Assembly: GCA_029565465.1 (NCBI GenBank)
Contig: JAKQOD010000711.1
Location: 1 to 44,797 of the forward strand
Direction of reading: 5' to 3'
DNA length: 44,797 nt
Source of the DNA: Deltaproteobacteria bacterium
Lineage (GTDB): Bacteria > Myxococcota_A > Polyangia > Haliangiales > Haliangiaceae
In this document: positions 39,341 to 44,797 of the stretch, in pieces
How positions within the stretch are numbered: position 1 is the first letter of the stretch
Layout of the letters: every line of letters begins with the position of its first letter
Notes under the pieces: model-generated
What the model saw: the letters and a program-made list of their open reading frames with translations, nothing else
Told to the model about the DNA's origin: nothing
The model's database searches: none
Position numbers and translations under genes: made by a program

Positions 39341-41014
39341 TTACTGACCGGCCGGCGCCACAATCAGGCTTGCCGCCACGCGATCGATCGCGGCAGTCCA
39401 GTCGGCGTCGAGGCCGGGTGCAGCGTAGACTCGCAAAACGACTTCGCGATCGCCGTGAATGCTGACCCAGGTGTGGACGGTTACCGTCTTGATCTTGGCT
39501 GCTGCAAACGCAGCGGGCCGACCACCGACGGTGACCACGTGCGCGGGTCCCAGCGATTGAGAATTGGGGAGGGAGTCGGCGTTGAGCCCTTCGATTTCGT
39601 CGGCCATGACGTCGGCCATTTGCGCATCGGAAATCGTGACACCGAGTGGGTGATCGATTATTTCGACGGCAAGCGGATGGTCTTCGAGGGTGCCGTACGA
39701 AAACAGCTGCATGCCGTCTTGCGTCTGGGTTTCAGGCGCGCTTGGCGTAAACGGCAATTCAATCGAGAGCCCCGTGGCGCCGACGGTAACGCGGGTAAAC
39801 GCCGGCTTCGCAGCGCCTTGCCATGGTTTGTTGTGAACCAAGGCGAAGCTAACCGAGTTAACCATTGCCGTTACGGCGATCAGCGCAGCTAGTGTCCAAC
39901 CGCGTGACGGCGTTGGAGCTTCGCGGGCTCCACCATCCGCAGTACTCCACAACGGTTGAACGCCAGCAGTAATGATGCCGGTGAAAACCAGTACTGCGCC
40001 GACGATGCCGCCGCCGACGTGGGCAAGGAAGTCGACACCAGGCACGAACGAAAATGCTGCATTAAGCACTACCGGGACTAACGCGCGCTTGCGTGCTTGT
40101 TCGATAACGATCGGCGGCAACAAGCCACGCGGGCGCAGTACCAAAACCGCGCCAGCAGCCATCAAGCCCCAAATGGCGCCCGATGCACCGACCGACAGAA
40201 TGGGGTTCGAGTGCAGAAACGCACTCGCAACACCGCCGCCGAGCGCGGCAGCACCATAAAGCACAAGAAACCGACGCACGCCCAAAAGCTTTTCGAGTAA
40301 CGGCCCAAAGCTTGCGAGTGCAAGCATATTAACAAACACGTGCTGCGGGCTGCCGTGCAGAAATGCCGACGACAAGATGCGCCAATACTCGCCATCGCGG
40401 ACGAGACCGCCGTGATTTGCCCCCATCTTGGCCAGTGCCAACGAGAAGTTGCCGTGCTCCCAGAGTTTGCTCAACGCAAACAGTGCAACGCACACCACGC
40501 CAATCGACGCGGTAGCCCAAGGAAAGCGCTGATCAAGCGCACTTGTTAGTTGAGCGTGTTCAGCGAAGGCCTGCTGCGAAACCGCGAGGCGTGACCCAAT
40601 CGTGTGCTCGTCGGCGGGTGTGGCTGTTGGCATGCTCGCGAGTGCGGCTTTGAGCGACGATGAGATTTTGCCAGCCGCGCGTTTAACATCATCAGCAGTC
40701 CGAACATGCACAAACGTAAAAACGCCATTGAATTGAAACGTCGGCGCGGCGCGCTTCATTTCTTTGACTGCGTTTTCGGCCTCGCCAACGACGACCACTT
40801 GCAACAACCCAGCTCGATGTTGTTTGACCACGGCTTGCAGTTGCACGCGTAGGTCGGCTTGCGCGATCGGCGCGCTGGCCCAAAGCACCAACACGCGACC
40901 ATCACCATTTTGCAACTGCGCAAGCCCAGGCTCTGATTGCAACACCAGGGTACCTTCACGCTGCATCAGCGCTCCGATTAGGCGCGAGGCAAGTTCTGAC
41001 GACGGCATGCTCAT
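39341..41014 (-). CDS. Rhomboid-family intramembrane serine protease with flanking domains
   Basis: About 557 residues. The rhomboid core at about residues 165-350 has GEYWRILSSAFLHGSPQHVFVNM (Asn229), the nucleophile Ser278 in SVGASGAIWG and the catalytic His332 in VDFLAHVGGG, so it should be active. Residues 1-160 are a soluble domain (VLVLWASAPIAQADLRVQLQAVVKQHRAGLLQVVVVGE) of Rossmann-like alternation. After a seventh hydrophobic helix (WTLAALIAVTAMVNSVSFALV) the last 130 residues form a second soluble region (VGATGLSIELPFTPSAPETQTQ...VEIIDHPLGVTISDAQM). Neither extension is recognised. I chose the ATG at 41014; 41008 is also possible. It is convergent with the DUF389 gene and divergent from a lipoprotein gene. 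Confidence 0.85.
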   Translation of the reverse strand: MSMPSSELASRLIGALMQREGTLVLQSEPGLAQLQNGDGRVLVLWASAPIAQADLRVQLQAVVKQHRAGLLQVVVVGEAENAVKEMKRAAPTFQFNGVFTFVHVRTADDVKRAAGKISSSLKAALASMPTATPADEHTIGSRLAVSQQAFAEHAQLTSALDQRFPWATASIGVVCVALFALSKLWEHGNFSLALAKMGANHGGLVRDGEYWRILSSAFLHGSPQHVFVNMLALASFGPLLEKLLGVRRFLVLYGAAALGGGVASAFLHSNPILSVGASGAIWGLMAAGAVLVLRPRGLLPPIVIEQARKRALVPVVLNAAFSFVPGVDFLAHVGGGIVGAVLVFTGIITAGVQPLWSTADGGAREAPTPSRGWTLAALIAVTAMVNSVSFALVHNKPWQGAAKPAFTRVTVGATGLSIELPFTPSAPETQTQDGMQLFSYGTLEDHPLAVEIIDHPLGVTISDAQMADVMADEIEGLNADSLPNSQSLGPAHVVTVGGRPAAFAAAKIKTVTVHTWVSIHGDREVVLRVYAAPGLDADWTAAIDRVAASLIVAPAGQ

Positions 41015-41224
41015 ACGCAAGCAGTAGCACGTGGTCTGGTCAATTCGCCATCGCCGGGCATTGCGCCAAGTGGCAAGCCGGCCCGCCGGCCAGTCTTCTC
41101 GATCTGCAACCTGGATCTTACTGGCAAGGCCAGTAGCCACCACGTCAAACCACGCATTTACGCCGAACCGCAGCGATCTTGGGTCCGATAGATTCAGGCA
41201 CGGCAATTGCTTTTAGGCATCCGC

Positions 41225-41974
41225 ATGAAGATTCAATCGATGTTGTTCGCCGCTTTGATCACCAGCACTGCCTGCACGGCAGTGGAACAAGATGACGAAG
41301 ACTCGGCTGCCGCCATTGACGGCAAAGCCGACGGCGCATCGATCCAAGGCATTTTTCATAGTGATGCGCCAGGCGTGCAAGTGATTGCGCTGCATGGTCC
41401 TGGCCGCACCGCTCCAACCGGTGCGACCGGGTACTTTGATATGTCGCGCTCGACCGATGAAGGCGGCTACGAATCAGAACATCTGCAAGGCACGTACAAG
41501 CTGTATCGCTACAACGGCAAGAACCGCATTCGTTTCAACGACGCTGATGGCAACGAGTTGTTGCGCGACAACTGGTCGTACAAGAACAATCAATTCGCGG
41601 TTGGCGAAACCACGCTGGGTCGCCGCTTCGCGTTGGCTGAAGACATGGTTGACTGCGTTGCACTCAATGTTGCCGATCCAACCGTGCTCGACGAGTCGTT
41701 TAGCGTCTTTGAATATCCAAGCGTCAGCGCCGAAGGCCCGGCCAATGGCAATGCAACGTCGCTGTCGATCGGTGGCAGCGGGTACGATGCAGAAAACGCA
41801 ACGTTGTCGACCAAACGCACAGCAACCGAGCTAACCATTACTGCAGTCAGCGATGGCGAAACCTATACCTTGCGCGTGCCTAACGCAGCACCGCGCCGCG
41901 GCACCTTGACCTATCAAGAAGAAGGCCAAGAAGCATTTGTACTCGCCAACGTGATCTGTCATCCGAAGTCGTAA
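41225..41974 (+). CDS. Predicted lipoprotein with GKAD linker
   Basis: About 249 residues. MKIQSMLFAALITSTAC is a lipoprotein signal, followed by the acidic linker AVEQDDEDSAAAIDGKADGAS. The GKAD element resembles the GKDD found after the lipobox of the P-domain lipoprotein at 25370-26827, and similar linkers recur, as I recall, in myxobacterial surface proteins. The mature part (GVQVIALHGPGRTAPTGATGYFDMSRS..YKLYRYNGKNRIRFNDADGNELLRDNWSY) is beta-rich with few Cys residues. I do not recognise a domain. The frame is also open from 41207, but the ATG at 41225 opens the signal. It is divergent from the rhomboid gene. Confidence 0.72.
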   Translation: MKIQSMLFAALITSTACTAVEQDDEDSAAAIDGKADGASIQGIFHSDAPGVQVIALHGPGRTAPTGATGYFDMSRSTDEGGYESEHLQGTYKLYRYNGKNRIRFNDADGNELLRDNWSYKNNQFAVGETTLGRRFALAEDMVDCVALNVADPTVLDESFSVFEYPSVSAEGPANGNATSLSIGGSGYDAENATLSTKRTATELTITAVSDGETYTLRVPNAAPRRGTLTYQEEGQEAFVLANVICHPKS

Positions 41975-42026
41975 TTTTGTAGTGCGTAGCTGATGATTCG
42001 GCAACGCTGCGTGATATTGCCGCAGC

Positions 42027-44747
42027 GTGGGTCTTGAGATCGGCATAGTGCGAAGCGCAACGGCGCTGCGCGTGCGAGTGTTTTCGGCACGGCGGACGGC
42101 GCAGCTGGCGACCGGCGAGTTTACCGTCGAGCTGCTGCCGCTTGACGCGGGACGACCGGAACACACCCCGCTTGTGCAAGCGTGGGATGCCCTCGCTGCA
42201 GTGAGCGAATGGAACGAGACAACACTAGGCCATGTGCTTACGGTGTTGCGCGGCACCGTGCCGGATGCTGGTGCCATTGCCGATCAGGCGGCGTTGCCTG
42301 CACTCGATGGCGACGTGTTGCCGCCACCGCCACCACGCACAACCGCTGCAAATCCGCGCGCGTTCAAAGGAACCAAGTTTCAGCCGCCGAAGCCGAGTCA
42401 AATCGTCGTCGATGTGCGGCCGTATTTGTTGGCGCGGCGGATGAGTGATCAAGTGCTGCGGCTGTTGAACTACGCTGGCCCGCCCGACCCTTATGTTGCG
42501 CAGCATTTTGATGTAACGGCCGCGCCCGCGTTAGCGCCTTGGTTTGTCAGCGAGTTGCTGCCGATTTTTACCGCTGCAACCTGGGCGCAAGTGAACGAGT
42601 TCGCGGTCCTCGCGCAAGCGCTTGGGCTGCGCGATGATCATGAATTGCGCAACAGTGTCATCATGCTGAGCTATGGCACAACCAGCTACGGCGTAACCAA
42701 GCCGGAGCTGACGTTAGCGTGGGTACACTACGTATACGCGCATCCAGCCGACCAACGGTCGCAGTTATTGCACGTCTTGCATTGGGCCAGGGCATACTAC
42801 GTGGCACCGCCAGCGCCGGAAGTAGCCACGGCAGTTGCGCTGCTGACGCCGACGCAACAGATGCAAGTATACAAAGCGTTGTCGTATTGCGCAGCGCCCG
42901 AGTATTTGTTGTCGGGTGTTGCACTGGGTGTGATTCCGACGGACGAGTGGAGCGTCATCCCGTTAGGGCGGCAAGATGTCACCAAGCCTGTGGGCGCCGC
43001 CATTGAATGGCTCGCGGAAACGATGAAGGTCGATAGCGGCGCTGACTTTTGGCGCGGCAGGTTGTGGCAGATGTGCGGCATGTTACCAACCCTTGCACCG
43101 CTGCTCAGTTCACTTGAATTTTCACGGCTGCATCCAGCGGCGGCGTTTGAGATTATCCGCTGCTATTCCGATCTCGCACGGTCGGACACGCCAACAGCTT
43201 TAGAGGTTGCACTGGAGCGGGCCTATAGCAAGCTTGCGGCTCTTGCAGTTCAAGTACCAGACGCGTACCAGTGCAAGTTCATCACTGCAATTCGCTGGGT
43301 AGACTGGGAGTTCGCTGACTCAGTCGCAATGCTCGACGCGACATTCGCTCGAATTGTGGCGTTTGCTCGTCGTATCGCGCGAGCGCCTTTCACGACGCAG
43401 AAGGCCGTGATGACGGTCGTCGCGGAGCTAGCGCACTTCGAAGATCCTGCAACGCTTGCGGCATTCGTCGAGGCAGATGATGCGAGTTGGCTCACACTGG
43501 AACACGCTGCAGCACGCAACAATCGCGCCGTTCAGGTTCGCTTTGGCTTGAATATGCTGGAGCGCAAAGCGCGCGACCTTTTGCATGTAGCGTTTGCCCA
43601 TGCGCCAGGGCCTTTGATGCAAACTGCCGTACGGCTCAAGGATTTTACGATTCCTGCCGCCGAGCAACTGCTCGTAACCTACGCAGCGACTCCGTTGGCG
43701 CAGCCAACCGTTGTCGACCTACCACTGGGCGAACTATGCGCGTTGATTGCGCCGATTGCTGCTGCTGGTGGGCCAAATCCAGTGCGGCGCGCGCTGCGGG
43801 TGCATCTCGACGGTGGCGCGCAACTTACTGACAAACAAATTGCGCAACATCGCGCTCGCATCATCCGCGAGTTAACGGTCATTCGGCTCGCTGCCATTCG
43901 CCAAGCGGCAGACCGCGAGCTGGCGAGCCGTGTTGGGCAAACCATTATTGCCAGCGAGCCATTGCGCCACGGGCTCGGCATGCTCGGCGACGCGCGCCGT
44001 AACCGCCGCGTGTTGCGAAATTTCCTACGCGCGCATGCCATTGGCGATCACGGCTGGGTGCAACGCCATCCGCGAACGTTGCACTGGCTCAAGCAACACC
44101 CTGCGCTCGTCGTCAAGGATTGGCTTGCAGGCGTCACGATCGATATAACGATCGACGGCATTGGCCCCGTGCACATCGCCGTCGAAAACGATCCACTGGA
44201 AGTGCTCAAGCTTGGCACCTATGTCGGCAGCTGCCTCGGCCGCGGGGGTATTCTCGAAGACTCCGCAGTCGGTCCTGCGCTCGATATCAACAAACAAGTG
44301 ATCTACGCACGCGATCAACACGGTGCAGTGGTGGGTCGACAGTTGGTCGCGATCTCCGAACGCAATCAGCTCGTGTGTTTTGCAGTGTATGGCAACGCGA
44401 ACAATCAGCCATTGGCGTCAGCGTTTCGCGAGTTTGATCGAGCGTTAGCAGCGAAGGTGAAATTGCCGATCTATGGCAAGGACGCCGCTGCGACTGACTC
44501 GTCCAACGACGAAGACTACGAAATCGCGATGATCCTTTCGCATGAGTGGTGGGACGATGGCGCGTGGCAGGAGAAAGATGAGGATGAGGATTACACGGGT
44601 ACGGACTCGGACGCGGACACAGCCACTGACACGGGCACGGAGACGGACACGGGCACAGGCACAGACACGGGCACGGGCACGGACACAGACACGGACACAG
44701 ACACGGGCACGGACACGGCTGTCGATTCATCACAAGTTCTGGTGTGA
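42027..44747 (+). CDS. Large repeat protein with PcfJ-like C-terminal segment and acidic tail
   Basis: A 906-residue cytosolic protein. It opens at a GTG (GLEIGIVRSATALRVRVFSARR); no ATG occurs before residue 129. Residues about 150-670 are helical and resemble HEAT-like repeats (VAQHFDVTAAPALAPWFVSELL, LLHVLHWARAYYV). At about 705-810 a conserved-looking segment (VHIAVENDPLEVLKLGTYVGSCLGRGG...ALDINKQVIYARDQHGAVVGRQLVAI) resembles the Cys-containing part of PcfJ-like proteins, but this is weak. The last 50 residues are acidic (EKDEDEDYTGTDSDAD) and then a Thr-Asp/Thr-Gly dipeptide repeat. Function unknown; a scaffold role is only a guess. It starts 52 bases after the lipoprotein gene. Confidence 0.75.
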   Translation: MGLEIGIVRSATALRVRVFSARRTAQLATGEFTVELLPLDAGRPEHTPLVQAWDALAAVSEWNETTLGHVLTVLRGTVPDAGAIADQAALPALDGDVLPPPPPRTTAANPRAFKGTKFQPPKPSQIVVDVRPYLLARRMSDQVLRLLNYAGPPDPYVAQHFDVTAAPALAPWFVSELLPIFTAATWAQVNEFAVLAQALGLRDDHELRNSVIMLSYGTTSYGVTKPELTLAWVHYVYAHPADQRSQLLHVLHWARAYYVAPPAPEVATAVALLTPTQQMQVYKALSYCAAPEYLLSGVALGVIPTDEWSVIPLGRQDVTKPVGAAIEWLAETMKVDSGADFWRGRLWQMCGMLPTLAPLLSSLEFSRLHPAAAFEIIRCYSDLARSDTPTALEVALERAYSKLAALAVQVPDAYQCKFITAIRWVDWEFADSVAMLDATFARIVAFARRIARAPFTTQKAVMTVVAELAHFEDPATLAAFVEADDASWLTLEHAAARNNRAVQVRFGLNMLERKARDLLHVAFAHAPGPLMQTAVRLKDFTIPAAEQLLVTYAATPLAQPTVVDLPLGELCALIAPIAAAGGPNPVRRALRVHLDGGAQLTDKQIAQHRARIIRELTVIRLAAIRQAADRELASRVGQTIIASEPLRHGLGMLGDARRNRRVLRNFLRAHAIGDHGWVQRHPRTLHWLKQHPALVVKDWLAGVTIDITIDGIGPVHIAVENDPLEVLKLGTYVGSCLGRGGILEDSAVGPALDINKQVIYARDQHGAVVGRQLVAISERNQLVCFAVYGNANNQPLASAFREFDRALAAKVKLPIYGKDAAATDSSNDEDYEIAMILSHEWWDDGAWQEKDEDEDYTGTDSDADTATDTGTETDTGTGTDTGTGTDTDTDTDTGTDTAVDSSQVLV
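44590..44718 (+). repeat. Degenerate hexanucleotide repeat (Thr-Asp/Thr-Gly tail)
   Basis: Runs of ACGGAC, ACGGGC and ACAGAC units in frame at the 3' end of the 906-residue gene, giving a tail of Thr alternating with Asp or Gly (for example TDTGTETDTGTG). It is less perfect than the other two hexamer repeats, so it is older or under selection to stay acidic. Confidence 0.8.
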
Positions 44748-44749
44748 TT

Positions 44750-44797
44750 TCAGCAAGCTATCGCAACAGCATGCTCGAGGTAGGCATCGATCGAAAT
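44750..44797 (-). CDS. Possible C-terminus of a convergent gene, cut by the right edge
   Basis: On the complementary strand the last bases read ISIDAYLEHAVAIAC followed by a TGA at 44752-44750. The residues look protein-like and the position, three bases after the preceding gene stop, is right for a tightly packed convergent pair. With only 15 codons visible it could be chance. Confidence 0.2.
   Translation of the reverse strand: MSIDAYLEHAVAIAC

Noticed and set aside
44590-44718. CRISPR-like array or VNTR outside genes
   Set aside because: Units are 6 bp, without spacers, and stay in frame at the end of a long coding region.
1-44797. Genomic island or prophage
   Set aside because: No integrase, transposase, tRNA target or terminal repeats of the window were seen, and codon character looks uniform by eye.

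Overview
This window looks like a chromosomal segment of a moderately GC-rich, Gram-negative predatory/soil-type bacterium, most likely a member of the Myxococcota (Polyangia-like). That placement is inference. It rests on the many singleton secreted lipoproteins with a lipobox followed by Asp/Ala-rich or 'GK(A/D)D' linkers, the Cys-rich EB-like modules, the scattered gene order with short operons, and the paralogue pairs. No rRNA, tRNA, insertion sequence, prophage or CRISPR array was seen. Genes are densely packed on both strands.

Left part (1-14 kb). An aldo/keto reductase cut by the left edge is followed by a small membrane protein, a small lipoprotein with a hairpin over its ribosome binding site, and trmO. 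Divergent from trmO is a stand-alone RelA/SpoT-type synthetase with an extra C-terminal domain. An RND efflux permease and its periplasmic adaptor come next, overlapping by a few bases and without an outer-membrane partner. Then come three surface lipoproteins (one with two DUF1554-like lectin-type domains), an EF-hand protein divergent from an ArsR/AHSA1 operon with two palindromic operators in the 53-bp gap, and a lone ImpE-like protein.

Sulfur cluster (14.1-16.9 kb). An SQR-type flavoprotein, a protein joining a DUF1641 domain to a DsrC/TusE domain, and a DsrE-like protein form a tight three-gene operon. This is the most distinctive system in the window: a membrane sulfide or persulfide oxidoreductase coupled to sulfur-carrier proteins, with the adaptor and the carrier covalently fused.

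Middle (17-30.6 kb). This stretch holds mostly unrecognised secreted or membrane proteins. They include two tandem paralogue pairs (a secreted pair and a GIDE/MULAN-like membrane pair) whose C-terminal halves are far more alike than their middles, a lipoprotein with a P-domain, pantothenate kinase (coaA), and a 750-residue MORN/YwqK plus HEAT repeat protein. That last gene is flanked by two imperfect 49-bp direct repeats.

Right part (30.8-44.8 kb). A trehalose/osmotic-stress block has otsA (with an N-terminal two-helix membrane sensor-like module), otsB and a marR-type regulator overlapping one another, with a GH15 glucoamylase/trehalase family gene downstream. A CPA1 Na+/H+ antiporter and a DUF389 membrane protein are divergent from it. 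The window ends with a rhomboid protease carrying extra soluble domains, a lipoprotein and a 906-residue protein with a Thr-Asp/Thr-Gly repeat tail. Three hexanucleotide repeats sit at the extreme ends of three unrelated proteins (a Gly-Ser tail, an Ala-Leu signal peptide and a Thr-Asp/Gly tail).
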